A DNA stretch of 64,000 nt from Sporosarcina sp. BI001-red (GCF_003384035.1 NZ_QQAK01000011.1:372001-436000); one strand, 5' to 3'. Positions 6,997 to 16,538 are shown, counted from the stretch's first letter. Numbers and translations are program-made. Notes: generated from the letters alone by a model not told the origin.

Positions 6997-8112
6997 TTGG
7001 AAATTGAACACTATATGCAAATTGCTTTTTCACTTGCTCAAGGTGTGGCAGGTCAAACTTCTCCCAATCCACCCGTAGGTTCTGTAGTTGTGAACCATGG
7101 AAGGGTTGTCGGAATGGGGGCTCATTTGCGCGCTGGCGAACGTCATGCAGAACGGGTCGCTCTGGATATGGCAGGCAAAGAATCTGTTGGCGCGGATTTG
7201 TACGTCACTCTTGAACCCTGTTCGCATACTGGAAAAACTTCGCCATGCACAGAAGCGATTTTGCAAGCAGGCATCTCTCGTGTCTACATTTCGTCACTTG
7301 ATCCGAATCCATTGGTTTCTGGATCTGGAATCCAACGACTTCGAGATTCAGGTGTTGAAGTACAAATCGAAGTCTGTACAGATTTAGCACGTGAATTGTA
7401 CCAACCTTTTTTTCATTTCATTCAAACCAAACAACCTCATGTAACGTTGAAAACAGCTATGACATTAGACGGTAAAATAGCAGCATTTTCAGGACATAGT
7501 AAATGGGTGACAAGCGAGCAATCTCGGCTTGACGTCCATCGTCTTCGCCATGTTCATGATGCCATTTTGACCGGAAGTAAAACGATTCTTCACGACAATC
7601 CCCTTCTTACCACCAGATTGCCCCAAGGTGGACTTCACCCTATTCGAGTTATTTTAGATACACAATTATCTACCCCTGTTACGAGTCAGGTTATTCAAAA
7701 CGCGGACGCCCCAACGTGGATTTTTTGTGGCAGCACGGCCTCAAAAGAACGCGAATTGAGTTTCTTACCGTATAATCACGTCGAAGTTTTTCGTATGAAT
7801 GTGCCTGCCATTGCAGTGTCTGACGTACTAGAACAGCTTGGCGCGCGTGGCATTATGACCCTTCTTGTAGAAGGGGGATCCTCTGTAAATGCTTCTTTTT
7901 TACAAGCGGATGCTGTCGATCGGATCATTACGTACATGGCTCCAAGATTACTCGGCGGTGCAGATTCTCTCACACCAATCGGCGGGATAAATCCTGCATT
8001 GATGAGTGACGCAAAAGATTTTGTTTTTGTAACAACGGAACAGCTCGGACCAGATTTAAAGGTAACGGCTGTACCAAAAGGAAGTGATTCTTATGTTCAC
8101 AGGAATCATTGA
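6997..8112 (+). CDS. ribD: Bifunctional riboflavin deaminase/reductase RibD
   Basis: A 371-aa enzyme for two steps of riboflavin synthesis: deamination of the pyrimidine from GTP, then reduction of its ribosyl side chain. The N-terminal deaminase domain (about 1-145) has the zinc site HAE and PCSHTGKTSPC. The C-terminal reductase domain starts near TLKTAMTLDGKIA and includes LVEGGSSVNASFL. The TTG at 6997 is chosen because it gives an N-terminus (MEIEHYMQIAF) aligned with B. subtilis RibD and lies 11 bases after AGGAG; GTG 6985 and TTG 6988 are too close to that box. Overlaps ribE by 20 bases. First gene under the FMN riboswitch. Confidence 0.95.
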   Translation: MEIEHYMQIAFSLAQGVAGQTSPNPPVGSVVVNHGRVVGMGAHLRAGERHAERVALDMAGKESVGADLYVTLEPCSHTGKTSPCTEAILQAGISRVYISSLDPNPLVSGSGIQRLRDSGVEVQIEVCTDLARELYQPFFHFIQTKQPHVTLKTAMTLDGKIAAFSGHSKWVTSEQSRLDVHRLRHVHDAILTGSKTILHDNPLLTTRLPQGGLHPIRVILDTQLSTPVTSQVIQNADAPTWIFCGSTASKERELSFLPYNHVEVFRMNVPAIAVSDVLEQLGARGIMTLLVEGGSSVNASFLQADAVDRIITYMAPRLLGGADSLTPIGGINPALMSDAKDFVFVTTEQLGPDLKVTAVPKGSDSYVHRNH

Positions 8113-8740
8113 GGAAATTGGGATTGTACGAACAGTCCGTTCGTCAGGTCAATCGATGGAACTCACTGTGGCAGCTGCAGAAATACTGAAGGATGTTCGT
8201 TTAGGAGACAGTATCGCTGTTAACGGGACTTGTCTGACCGTTACATCATTTACAACGGGTCAGTTTACCGCAGACGTGATGCCTGAAACGTTTAGATCGA
8301 CGTCGTTACATAACGCGAAAGCGGGTACTTCAGTAAATTTAGAACGTGCTCTTCGCGCGGATAGTCGTTTAGGCGGTCATTTTGTTTCCGGTCATGTCGA
8401 CGGAATTGCGATTGTCCAAACGTGTCAGCACATCGAGAATTCGCTTGTCATGCATTTATCACTCCCTCCTGGAGGATTGAACTATGTGCTTCCTAAAGGC
8501 TCGATTTCACTTGAAGGGACGTCATTAACGATTTTTGACGTGACTGATGAAAGCATCTCGATTTCGCTTATCCCGCACACTCAAAAAACTACGGTTCTTG
8601 CGGAGCGTAAGCCCGGTGACCGCGTCAATGTGGAGTTTGATATGCTTGCAAAATACATGTTCAACATGCTGCAGCGACAAACTCCTTCCGATAAACGACC
8701 TTTGAACGAAGACTTTTTACAGCAAAACGGATTTTTATAA
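8093..8740 (+). CDS. ribE: Riboflavin synthase alpha subunit
   Basis: A 215-aa protein built from two similar barrel halves: [12 protein letters not shown] at the start, and the repeat [14 protein letters not shown] beginning the second. It converts two 6,7-dimethyl-8-ribityllumazine molecules to riboflavin plus the pyrimidine. The ATG at 8093 (AAGGAAGTG box inside ribD) gives the conserved MFTGI start. Confidence 0.96.
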   Translation: MFTGIIEEIGIVRTVRSSGQSMELTVAAAEILKDVRLGDSIAVNGTCLTVTSFTTGQFTADVMPETFRSTSLHNAKAGTSVNLERALRADSRLGGHFVSGHVDGIAIVQTCQHIENSLVMHLSLPPGGLNYVLPKGSISLEGTSLTIFDVTDESISISLIPHTQKTTVLAERKPGDRVNVEFDMLAKYMFNMLQRQTPSDKRPLNEDFLQQNGFL

Positions 8741-8757
8741 GGAAAGGGTGTTTGCTC

Positions 8758-9951
8758 ATGTTTGATACGATCGAAGAAGCGATTCAAGACTTAAAACTCG
8801 GGAAACCGATTATTGTTGTGGATGATGAAAACCGTGAAAACGAAGGCGACTTCATCTGCTTAGCAGAACACGCAACCCCTGAAATGATCAATTTCATGGC
8901 AACGAAAGGACGCGGACTCATCTGTACGCCGATCACTGAATCGAAGGCGGCTCAACTCGGGCTCCCGATGATGACCTCGCACAATACGGACGCACACGGA
9001 ACGGCATTCACAGTGAGTATCGATCATGCTGAATCCCATACAGGTATTAGTGCATTCGAACGTTCCGAAACGATTTTAAAAATGCTAGAGCAGCGAGCAA
9101 CACCAAGTGACTTTAAGCAACCAGGTCACGTCTTTCCGCTGGTTGCACAAAATAACGGGGTGCTCAGCCGAGTAGGTCATACTGAAGCTTCCGTAGATTT
9201 AGCTAGACTTGCAGGAAGTGAACCTGCTGCGGTTATTTGCGAAATTATGAGCGAAGATGGTTCCATGGCTCGGGTTCCTGAGTTACGAAAACTTGCAGAA
9301 TCAGAAGGATTGAAATTGATCAGCATCGAAGATCTCGTCCATTACCGCCATGCCAATGAAACACTCATTACGCGAGAAGCACAAGTCGAATTGCCGACGT
9401 CTCTTGGCCTTTTTAAGATGATTGGCTATACCGAAAAAGTGACTGGCAAAGAACACGTTGCTCTTGTTAAAGGGGATCTGACGAGCGCAGAACCTATACT
9501 TGTCAGAGTCCATTCTGAATGCTTAACCGGCGATACTTTCGGATCTTCCAGATGTGACTGTGGTCCACAGCTTCACGCAGCTTTGCAACAGATTGAAGAC
9601 GGGGGGCGCGGAGTCTTGCTTTACATGCGTCAAGAAGGACGAGGAATCGGACTCATTAATAAGTTGAAAGCTTACGAATTGCAAGAGCAAGGACTAGATA
9701 CTGTCGAAGCAAATGTGGCGCTAGGATTCCCTGACGACTTACGTGACTACGGAATCAGTGCACAAATCTTACAAGACTTAGGTATTACAGACATAAGATT
9801 GCTGACGAATAACCCAAGAAAGTTGGATGGATTAGTGGGGTATGGACTCACAATCACGGAACGTGTTCCAATCGAACTTCCCCCCATCCCTGAAAATAAA
9901 CAATACTTGGAAACGAAAGTAGAAAAACTCGGTCATTTATTGACACTATAG
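8758..9951 (+). CDS. ribBA: Bifunctional DHBP synthase / GTP cyclohydrolase II RibBA
   Basis: A 397-aa fusion enzyme. The N-terminal DHBP synthase part (1-~200) has [16 protein letters not shown] and [14 protein letters not shown]. The C-terminal GTP cyclohydrolase II part has [21 protein letters not shown] (zinc cysteines) and [11 protein letters not shown]. It supplies both precursors of the pathway: dihydroxybutanone phosphate from ribulose 5-phosphate and the pyrimidine from GTP. Start at ATG 8758 after GGAAAGGGTG. Confidence 0.97.
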   Translation: MFDTIEEAIQDLKLGKPIIVVDDENRENEGDFICLAEHATPEMINFMATKGRGLICTPITESKAAQLGLPMMTSHNTDAHGTAFTVSIDHAESHTGISAFERSETILKMLEQRATPSDFKQPGHVFPLVAQNNGVLSRVGHTEASVDLARLAGSEPAAVICEIMSEDGSMARVPELRKLAESEGLKLISIEDLVHYRHANETLITREAQVELPTSLGLFKMIGYTEKVTGKEHVALVKGDLTSAEPILVRVHSECLTGDTFGSSRCDCGPQLHAALQQIEDGGRGVLLYMRQEGRGIGLINKLKAYELQEQGLDTVEANVALGFPDDLRDYGISAQILQDLGITDIRLLTNNPRKLDGLVGYGLTITERVPIELPPIPENKQYLETKVEKLGHLLTL

Positions 9952-9963
9952 GAGGCAGTCACA

Positions 9964-10431
9964 ATGGGAACTGTATATGAAGGTCATTTAGTTGGTACAG
10001 GATTAAAAATCGGAATTGTAGTCGGTCGGTTTAATGAATTCATCACAAGCAAGCTGCTCTCTGCTGCACAAGATGCATGTAGACGCCACGGAGTTTCCGA
10101 AGAAGATATCGACCTAGCGTGGGTGCCGGGTGCTTTTGAGATTCCGATGATTGCTAAAAAGATGGCAGACTCTAGTAAATACGATGCCGTCATCACACTC
10201 GGCACCGTCATTCGTGGAGCAACCCCTCACTTTGACTATGTATGTAGTGAAACCGCTAAAGGTGTCGCAGCAGCTGGAATGCAAGCTGGTATTCCCGTGA
10301 TCTTTGGCGTACTGACAACTGACTCTATTGAGCAATCGATTGAACGCGCAGGAACGAAAGCAGGCAACAAAGGCTGGGATGCAGCGGTCTCTGCAATTGA
10401 AATGGCGAACTTGAACAAGCAATTTTCATAA
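9964..10431 (+). CDS. ribH: 6,7-dimethyl-8-ribityllumazine synthase
   Basis: A 155-aa protein with the family motifs [36 protein letters not shown] and [24 protein letters not shown]. It condenses the two precursors and forms the capsid in which riboflavin synthase works. Last gene of the operon; a GGAGG box precedes the ATG. B. subtilis carries ribT next; here the next gene is an acetyltransferase 130 bases away that I do not equate with RibT. Confidence 0.97.
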   Translation: MGTVYEGHLVGTGLKIGIVVGRFNEFITSKLLSAAQDACRRHGVSEEDIDLAWVPGAFEIPMIAKKMADSSKYDAVITLGTVIRGATPHFDYVCSETAKGVAAAGMQAGIPVIFGVLTTDSIEQSIERAGTKAGNKGWDAAVSAIEMANLNKQFS

Positions 10432-10495
10432 GGATATCTGCTAAATTCTTTCAAAGGTGGGTTAAGTTGTTCTGAAGTAGGATATAGGAATAACT

Positions 10496-10536
10496 AGCGG
10501 GATAAGTGCTTATGAAAATTGAGGCACTTATCCGCT
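10496..10536 (+). other. Hairpin between ribH and the next gene
   Basis: AGCGG-GATAAGTGC pairs with GCACTTATC-CGCT, but no T-run follows, so it is not a standard terminator. It could stabilise the rib mRNA 3' end or reduce read-through. Confidence 0.4.
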
Positions 10537-10560
10537 ACTTGCTGAAGGAGGAATTCACCG

Positions 10561-10962
10561 ATGTCCATCATGTATACATCTAATAAGGATCAGTTGACGA
10601 AAGACAACATCCAACAATTATTTCTGTCTGTGGAATGGGAATCTGCTTCCTATCCTAATGATTTGTACAACGCTATTTTTAACTCCCACTCTGTCGTGAC
10701 TGCATGGGACGGTGGCCGTCTGATTGGACTCGCCAATGCAATGTCTGATGGATCCATGGCTGTCTACTTCCATTACGTCCTTACAGACCCAGACTATCAA
10801 GGGCAAGGTGTAGGTAAAGAGATTATGAAGATGATGTTGGAGAAGTATCACGACATGCACACGAAAGTACTCGTTTCTTATCCAAAAGCGGTTGGATTTT
10901 ATGAGTCTCTTGGCTTTGAACCAGAAGAAACCAGTACACCGATGTATGTATTCTCAAACTAG
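10561..10962 (+). CDS. GNAT-family N-acetyltransferase
   Basis: A 133-aa single-domain acetyltransferase. The acetyl-CoA loop DPDYQGQGVGKEIMKMML (about 79-96) and the terminal PKAVGFYESLGFEP are typical. The ATG follows AAGGAGG. Substrate unknown. Ends before a bidirectional terminator. Confidence 0.85.
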   Translation: MSIMYTSNKDQLTKDNIQQLFLSVEWESASYPNDLYNAIFNSHSVVTAWDGGRLIGLANAMSDGSMAVYFHYVLTDPDYQGQGVGKEIMKMMLEKYHDMHTKVLVSYPKAVGFYESLGFEPEETSTPMYVFSN

Positions 10963-10983
10963 CTCTATTCATAATTAATTAAT

Positions 10984-11020
10984 AAAAAACGCATCCCAAT
11001 AGAATCGGGATGCGTTTTTT
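10984..11020. terminator. Bidirectional terminator
   Basis: AAAAAACGCATCCC pairs with GGGATGCGTTTTTT across a 9-base loop, between two convergent genes. Confidence 0.9.
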
Positions 11021-11526
11021 CATTTTGTGAAATCTATTTTTTTCGCTAAAGCGAGCATGATACTACCGCCGACGGTCATTGACACGAGTTCACCTGCACC
11101 TACCGTGAACCACGTGATCCAAAACGGTGCACCGTATAATAAGGTCAATTGTCCTGCGACGGTGAACATGGAAACGGCAAAAATCACGGCAGTCCAGACA
11201 AATTTCATTTTGTCTGACTTCAGCTTTTTCGTAGCAGCCCGGCTAATGAGCAGTACGAGAAACGTGGCTACTCCACCAATCGGTACGTCCAGGAACCAAG
11301 TTGGCGAGAAAAAGTTCGCAAGCACTACTCCCGCTGTCACAGCGATGATATATCGCTTATGGAACAAGGCCAAGTAGTTGAACATCTCCGACAGCCTTAA
11401 CTGGACCGCACCGAAGCTGATGACTGCAAGCGTGAGTGTGACAGCGACATAAAGTCCTGCCACTACCGCCATTTTCGCAAGCTCTCCGACCGCAATCCGC
11501 GGACGCTCTTTTGCGAGTAACGTCAT
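11020..11526 (-). CDS. QueT-type ECF transporter S component
   Basis: A 168-aa membrane protein with about six hydrophobic segments. FGAVQLRLSEMFNYLALF and PIGGVATFLVLLISR match the QueT family, thought to bind queuosine precursors (preQ0/preQ1) for an ECF transporter with shared energising subunits. ATG 11526 has AAAGGAGG at the right distance; longer frames upstream lack a box. The short leader contains a hairpin (AAAACAGC/GCTGTTTT) just before the box, but I could not match it to a preQ1 riboswitch. Confidence 0.8.
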   Translation of the reverse strand: MTLLAKERPRIAVGELAKMAVVAGLYVAVTLTLAVISFGAVQLRLSEMFNYLALFHKRYIIAVTAGVVLANFFSPTWFLDVPIGGVATFLVLLISRAATKKLKSDKMKFVWTAVIFAVSMFTVAGQLTLLYGAPFWITWFTVGAGELVSMTVGGSIMLALAKKIDFTK

Positions 11527-11679
11527 ATATAGTCCTCCTTTATAAAACAGCGAAACTGCTGTTTTAGTAATAACTGCGACCAAAGGAAGATGAAGCCGAT
11601 TGCTCCGTCAAAAAGTGCCGCAGTGCAGGCAAAAAGTCTGCTTTCCTAGTATAGCAGAATTCATCCATGCTGAGAATGA

Positions 11680-12435
11680 TTACTTCGCCGTCCAGCCACC
11701 ATCGATCGGAATGACTGTTCCATGGATATAATCTGAAGCAGCTCCGGCTAAGTAGAGCGTCAACTTCGCGACTTCTTCTGGTTGCGCCCAGCGACCCGCA
11801 GGTGTTTCTTCTGCAACCCACTCAGCTGTTTTCCCATCACCTGCAAAATCAGCCGCATTCATCGGTGTTTGAATCGCACCCGGTGCAATCGCATTTGCTC
11901 GGATTCCTTCTCGACAATAATCGAGATCGACTTGCTTTGTATACCCGACAACCGCATGTTTCGAAGCAGTATATGCCGCTCCCCCGCCGCCACCAACGAG
12001 TCCTGCAACGGAAGCCATATTCACCAGTACTCCTGATTTCTTCGCGAGCATATGCGGCAAAATTGCATTCGTTACGAAAAACATCCCTTTTACGTTGGTG
12101 TTCATAATACGATCCCACAGTGCTTCATCGGTGTCTAACGTTTTTGCATATCCATCAAGCACACCAGCTGTATTGCACAGAATGTCAATATGTCCAAAAG
12201 CATCAATTGCTTGGTGTACTGCTTCTGTAACATCAGTCTGGTTACTCACACTCCCTTTGCTATATCGGAAGTGTACTGTATGTGCGCTTTCTAGCTTCTC
12301 CAGCCCAGCTTGATCGACGTCTAAGCCGTAGACCGATGCACCCTTCTCTAGAAATGCATTGGCTTGGGCGAACCCGATTCCTGAAGCTACCCCTGTGATG
12401 AATACCGTTTTCCCTGCAAATTCACTTTGAGACAT
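11680..12435 (-). CDS. SDR-family oxidoreductase
   Basis: A 251-aa classical short-chain dehydrogenase: TGVASGIG cofactor loop (~14-21), NTAG, catalytic Ser in NMASVAGLVGG, YTASK, and a GGW-containing C-terminus. Resembles 3-oxoacyl-ACP reductase/glucose dehydrogenase-like SDRs; the substrate cannot be told from sequence. ATG 12435 is chosen because GGAGGAATTCAAG precedes it. Confidence 0.85.
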   Translation of the reverse strand: MSQSEFAGKTVFITGVASGIGFAQANAFLEKGASVYGLDVDQAGLEKLESAHTVHFRYSKGSVSNQTDVTEAVHQAIDAFGHIDILCNTAGVLDGYAKTLDTDEALWDRIMNTNVKGMFFVTNAILPHMLAKKSGVLVNMASVAGLVGGGGGAAYTASKHAVVGYTKQVDLDYCREGIRANAIAPGAIQTPMNAADFAGDGKTAEWVAEETPAGRWAQPEEVAKLTLYLAGAASDYIHGTVIPIDGGWTAK

Positions 12436-12489
12436 CTTGAATTCCTCCATTCAAAAAGCCCATGAATGCTCATGAGCTTTTGTGTTTAT

Positions 12490-12714
12490 TTAGTTTACAA
12501 TCGACCAGTCTTCTGCTAACAAATCGCATACCGTCGGTGTAAACATCGTGTAGCCTTCCCCTGTTACGTTAATGACGAAATATGGATTCATCTTTTCCCC
12601 ATCCAATGATTCGGCTTCAACCAGTTTCACGTATAGCTCTGCGCCGCCCCAACCATTCCGAATGACTTTGTCTCCTGCTTTTAGTCTCGGTAAAACTTCT
12701 TCAAATGTCATCAT
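12490..12714 (-). CDS. DUF2829 / Tad2-like protein
   Basis: A 74-aa protein of the DUF2829 fold: MTFEEVLPRLKAGDKVIRNGW at the N-terminus and DLLAEDWSIV at the C-terminus are the two hallmark ends. The family includes Tad2, a phage protein that sequesters the signal molecule of Thoeris anti-phage defence, but many members are of unknown role. No phage genes are nearby. It lies between an SDR and an HxlR regulator. Two adjacent ATGs could start it, after GAGAGG. Confidence 0.75.
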   Translation of the reverse strand: MMTFEEVLPRLKAGDKVIRNGWGGAELYVKLVEAESLDGEKMNPYFVINVTGEGYTMFTPTVCDLLAEDWSIVN

Positions 12715-12732
12715 GTATCCATCCTCTCGAAA

Positions 12733-13113
12733 TTATGATTCACTTTCTGTTTTCGACTCTGTACAACCACCATTCGCTTTCACCCATGTCAAAATGGATC
12801 GGATGATCGGATCGAATGCAATCCCTTGTTCCGTTAACTCATATTCGACTTTACGGGATGACGGTAACGTTCGTTTCACCACAAAACCATGTGCTTCCAA
12901 TTCTTTCAATCGCTCTGTTAGCAAGCGATCAGAAATGCCATCGATTTCCGTCGCTAATTCATGATAACGCTTCGGTCCGTCCAGTAGATGATAAATGATT
13001 ATGCCCATCCACCGTTTCCCTATAAACTCAATTGTTGCGTGAAAACTATCGCACGCTACTTGTCCATTTTGTTGCGTAGATTGAATAAGTTCGTCGGTTT
13101 TTTTCATCATCAA
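12733..13113 (-). CDS. HxlR/DUF24-family transcriptional regulator
   Basis: A 126-aa winged-helix protein: FIGKRWMGIIIYHLLDGPKRYHELATEIDGISDRLLTERLKELEAHGFV is a textbook HxlR domain. Cys21 just before the domain corresponds to the conserved N-terminal cysteine used for redox sensing in HypR/YodB-type members. Divergent to a nitroreductase gene; the shared intergenic region has two matching inverted repeats. It is likely a sensor of electrophiles or disulfide stress acting on both genes. Confidence 0.88.
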   Translation of the reverse strand: MMMKKTDELIQSTQQNGQVACDSFHATIEFIGKRWMGIIIYHLLDGPKRYHELATEIDGISDRLLTERLKELEAHGFVVKRTLPSSRKVEYELTEQGIAFDPIIRSILTWVKANGGCTESKTESES

Positions 13114-13165
13114 AACCCCTATTCTTTAGTTATTCCCACTCTACCACAGACATAGTTGACAAACA

Positions 13166-13184
13166 AGCTTACCAATAGTAAGCT
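13166..13184. promoter_or_regulatory. HxlR-type operator 1
   Basis: AGCTTAC-5-GTAAGCT, a perfect inverted repeat, in the hxlR/nitroreductase intergenic region. It directly follows a TTGACA at 13156-13161. Confidence 0.6.
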
Positions 13185-13193
13185 GAATTACGT

Positions 13194-13210
13194 ACTTACT
13201 AAAGGTAAGT
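13194..13210. promoter_or_regulatory. HxlR-type operator 2
   Basis: ACTTAC-5-GTAAGT, sharing the CTTAC-5-GTAAG core of operator 1, centred 27 bases downstream of it. Confidence 0.6.
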
Positions 13211-13244
13211 TGAATTCAAATGAATCCACAAAGGAGTTTTTCAC

Positions 13245-13871
13245 ATGACAGAACTATTTGCACCCCTATCAGAAGTCATTCACGCTCGTAAATCCGTTCG
13301 TAAATTCGATTCGGAATATCAGATTGCACCTGAAGTTATCGAAGATATGCTACAAGAAGCAACACTTGCTCCTTCTTCAAGTAACTTACAACCTTGGCGT
13401 TTCATCGTCATCCAAGACGAAGAAGCTAAAAAGAAAATTAAAGAGTTCTCATTCAACCAAGAGCAAATGGAAACGTCTTCGGCCATCATCGCTGTGATCG
13501 GTGACACAGAAATGTACCACAATATCGATGAGATCTATTTATCAAACTTGAAGGCAGGCAACATCGACGAAGTAAATGTCCAACGACAAATTGATAATGC
13601 AAAAGCACTTTATCCCAACGCGCCAACAGACGCACGTTTAACGATTGCTGCGTTTGATGCTGGACTTGTGTCGATGCAATTGATGTTGATTGCCAAAGCG
13701 AAAGGCTACGACACAGTCCCAATGGGCGGTTTCGATAAAGCTCAATTTGCCAAAGAGTTTAACTTGGAAGAACGTTACGTTCCACTCGTGCTGATTGCGC
13801 TTGGTAAAGCCGCTGCTCCTGCATATGGCTCGACGCGTCTGCCTCTTGAGAAAATTACAACATTTGTATAA
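13245..13871 (+). CDS. Nitroreductase-family flavoprotein
   Basis: A 208-aa FMN enzyme: HARKSVRKFD and APSSSNLQPWRFIVI form the FMN phosphate site, and GLVSMQLMLIAKAKGYDTVPMGGF is the family core. These enzymes reduce quinones and nitro compounds with NAD(P)H. Length and context match YodC/HypO-like proteins controlled by DUF24 regulators. ATG follows AAAGGAG. Confidence 0.9.
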   Translation: MTELFAPLSEVIHARKSVRKFDSEYQIAPEVIEDMLQEATLAPSSSNLQPWRFIVIQDEEAKKKIKEFSFNQEQMETSSAIIAVIGDTEMYHNIDEIYLSNLKAGNIDEVNVQRQIDNAKALYPNAPTDARLTIAAFDAGLVSMQLMLIAKAKGYDTVPMGGFDKAQFAKEFNLEERYVPLVLIALGKAAAPAYGSTRLPLEKITTFV

Positions 13872-13880
13872 GTGTTAGAG

Positions 13881-13911
13881 AAAACGCACCCTCCAAATGG
13901 GTGTGTTTTTT
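13881..13911 (+). terminator. Terminator after the nitroreductase gene
   Basis: AAAACGCACCC pairs with GGGTGTGTTTT and is followed by more T. Confidence 0.8.
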
Positions 13912-14065
13912 GTTTTGCTCTGAATTTGCAGTGGATTCATTTAGATAGTAGCGAAAGCGCGCCCATTAATAGGTTTCACCAGTTAAATTGTTCCTCGATT
14001 CCGTTTAATTCCACCCACATTAAAAACTACCCACTCCGTCAATCAACGATGTGGGCAGTAAGAAT

Positions 14066-15517
14066 TCATTGACTACCTTCTTCAACCGTTAAATTTCTAA
14101 CGTACTGACGATCACGCTCGCTAACACTCAGTCTATGCATATGCTTTCTGAATGCACTCATGATAAACGCATGCATATTTGCTTGCGTGACGTAGTATAC
14201 AAACCACGGAAGCGATGGCAAGTAGTCGTGAATTGCGATGATGGCTTCACTAGCTCCAGGTATTTTACGGAACTCCATTCGTCCCCTCTCATTGGCTTGG
14301 TCGTCCAGCAAGAATCCGCCTGTTATGTAATACAACGCGCGGTCTTCTGTGCTGCGTTCACCGGAATACGATAATTCCAGCAGCGTACGATTACCTATGA
14401 ATCCTATTTTACAATTTAAATCACTATCTACCGTTGTATGTACCCACGGGTTTAAGAACGTCTCTAACCATTTTACGTAATAACGTGCAGCCTCATCTGC
14501 CGTCCATCCATGTGGCAATTTAATCCTTTGAACCGAGCGGACGTCTTGTTTTAAGGGTCCCAATGTTGGCATTAGTGGCGTTGCTATCTTTTTTTTCTTA
14601 GCCTCTTCATCTAAGGCGATTTGCGCCGCTACCTGAAACGGGGTTTGCCCATCACTAATGCCTTCTACTGTATGACTTTTATGGACGACCATCGGATGCT
14701 TCAAGCTTTCTACAAGTGGATACACCATCTCTTTTGGAGTATTCGTGACAAGTCTAAGCCATAATCTTGAAAGGGTTAGTGAGAAAAATGGCACGTCGAG
14801 CATCTTCGGGGTTTTACCCATCACATTCGCCGTCGCCTTCATCATCGTTCGATAAGTCATCACATCCGGACCTCCAATGTCTATTGAACGATCTTTCAAG
14901 TCAAAGTCCATAATGATGGAGGTCAACGCCGTTAACACATCTTTCAGTGCAACTGGCTGAGTTTTTGTGCTCGTCCACTTCGGCAAGATCATAATTGGAA
15001 GTCGTTTCACAAGCTTTGACAGGATGGGAAACGAAGAACCTTTTGGTCCGACTATCAAACCAGCTCGAAGTGCAGTCACGGGTACATCATAGGCGCGCAA
15101 AATTCGTTCTACTTCTAAACGGCTTCTTAAGTGCTGGGAGAGTTCGGATTCGTGTTCCTCAGGAATGATTCCACTCAAATAGACGATTTGCTGAATACCT
15201 TGACGTTTTGCAGCTTGTGCAAAGTTATCCGCCAAAATTACGTCCATATCTTCAAAATTGCCTTGTGTCAGCTTTGCAGATTTCATCATTGAATGGACTA
15301 GATAGACTGCAATGTCTGCACCTTCTAACCCTTTTTCTGCATCCTTCATTGAAAACAAATCACACGATCGCCACTTCACATCTTCAGTATCTTTACGTCT
15401 TCCGCCGTTTCGGGATAATCCAATGACCGTTGCTTTCCCTTTTAAACAACCTAGCAAGTTATGGCCAATATATCCGCTTGCTCCAGCTATCGCTACCACT
15501 GGCTTTCTTTCTGCCAT
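14066..15517 (-). CDS. NAD(P)-binding atypical SDR with C-terminal DUF2867-like domain
   Basis: A 483-aa protein. The N-terminal part (about 6-300) is an NmrA/epimerase-like Rossmann domain with GASGYIGHNLL and VYLVHSMM, IVYLSGI, TALRAGLIVGP. The C-terminal ~170 residues, rich in aromatic residues (WLETFLNPWVHTT, GRMEFRKIPGA, ALYYITGGFLLDD), resemble DUF2867. Such fusions occur in many bacteria with unknown substrates. Transcribed alone; convergent with the nitroreductase. Confidence 0.8.
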   Translation of the reverse strand: MAERKPVVAIAGASGYIGHNLLGCLKGKATVIGLSRNGGRRKDTEDVKWRSCDLFSMKDAEKGLEGADIAVYLVHSMMKSAKLTQGNFEDMDVILADNFAQAAKRQGIQQIVYLSGIIPEEHESELSQHLRSRLEVERILRAYDVPVTALRAGLIVGPKGSSFPILSKLVKRLPIMILPKWTSTKTQPVALKDVLTALTSIIMDFDLKDRSIDIGGPDVMTYRTMMKATANVMGKTPKMLDVPFFSLTLSRLWLRLVTNTPKEMVYPLVESLKHPMVVHKSHTVEGISDGQTPFQVAAQIALDEEAKKKKIATPLMPTLGPLKQDVRSVQRIKLPHGWTADEAARYYVKWLETFLNPWVHTTVDSDLNCKIGFIGNRTLLELSYSGERSTEDRALYYITGGFLLDDQANERGRMEFRKIPGASEAIIAIHDYLPSLPWFVYYVTQANMHAFIMSAFRKHMHRLSVSERDRQYVRNLTVEEGSQ

Positions 15518-15683
15518 TCCATCCGCCTCCTATGGTCTGTCACTCTATCCTTCTCTACCCTTGCACTCTTTTACCTAAGCCCTCATCTTTCTTCTGTCTA
15601 ACTTGCAAGAATTTCCATAATAAATGATTGAAAACTCCCCCGTCTATGCGTATACTCAATTCATTACAAGAAGGGGTGTTTCA

Positions 15684-16538
15684 ATGGAAATAGTAAACTT
15701 TAACGACCCATTAGTATTTGCCGCCAAAGCAGAACAGACTTTATCAGAAGGCGAAGATGTTTTCAGTCTGTTCAATGGAGTATTGCAAGCCATTAAAGCA
15801 GGCATGGTGGAAGAACCGTTCATGGCAACTGCAGAGCTAGAAGGCCATGTAATCGCATTGTTCCAAATGACGCCACCTTTTCCGCTCAACATGATTTTCA
15901 CGGATGAACAGCATATGGATTCGGCAATCGATGGTTTGACTAATTACTTACTTTCTAACAATATACCTCTTCCTTCCATCATCAGTTTAAAACCTTGGGC
16001 GGAGCGATTCGCCGATAGCTGGACCGCCAAGACCCAACAACCCTCCAAAATCATTATGGATCAAGGGTTATATCGGTTGGATAAAGTGGATGAAACCCTT
16101 GAGAAAAGTCCTGGAACACGCAGGCTTGCCAAAGAGTCAGACAAGCCATTACTTGAAAAATGGCATCTCGGATTTATAGAAGATACCAAAATGCCCGAAG
16201 TGACTCCTGAACAATCTACTGAGTGGGTAGCTCGCACTATTGAACGTCAGGAAATTGTGCTGTGGGAAGACAACGGAATTCCTGTCGCGTGTGCAAAACA
16301 CGCAAGGCCTACTCAAAACAGCATTACCGTGTCCTTCGTCTATACACCATCTGAACACCGTAGAAAAGGCTATGCACGGACCCTCGTTGCAGACTTTTCT
16401 GCGGAATTATTAAAACAATACCAATTTTGCATCCTCTACACAGACATGCTGAACCCAACTTCCAACAAGATTTATCAGGAAATCGGATACCGAAAGATTG
16501 CGGATTCTGTTCAGTTGGGGTTTGAAGTGAGGGATTAA
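15684..16538 (+). CDS. GNAT-family N-acetyltransferase, 284 aa
   Basis: The C-terminal half has SFVYTPSEHRRKGYARTLVADFS and CILYTDMLNPTSNKIYQEIGYRKI, the GNAT acetyl-CoA site and tail. The N-terminal half is a divergent GNAT-like domain (PFPLNMIFTDEQHMDSAIDGL). The ATG at 15684 follows AAGGGGTG; a longer frame from 15624 has no box. The first GC-rich repeat array begins about 100 bases after its stop. Confidence 0.82.
   Translation: MEIVNFNDPLVFAAKAEQTLSEGEDVFSLFNGVLQAIKAGMVEEPFMATAELEGHVIALFQMTPPFPLNMIFTDEQHMDSAIDGLTNYLLSNNIPLPSIISLKPWAERFADSWTAKTQQPSKIIMDQGLYRLDKVDETLEKSPGTRRLAKESDKPLLEKWHLGFIEDTKMPEVTPEQSTEWVARTIERQEIVLWEDNGIPVACAKHARPTQNSITVSFVYTPSEHRRKGYARTLVADFSAELLKQYQFCILYTDMLNPTSNKIYQEIGYRKIADSVQLGFEVRD

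Noticed and set aside
6746..7078. 110-codon frame over the FMN riboswitch
   Set aside because: It covers the aptamer, its terminator and the start of ribD; no protein features.
10561..10962. RibT identity for the acetyltransferase after ribH
   Set aside because: Position fits, but the sequence does not visibly match RibT beyond the common GNAT motifs, and a hairpin plus 130 bases separate it from ribH.
11527..11679. preQ1 riboswitch upstream of the QueT-type gene
   Set aside because: I could not find the preQ1-I A-rich tail and loop pattern or the preQ1-II core; only a short hairpin is visible.
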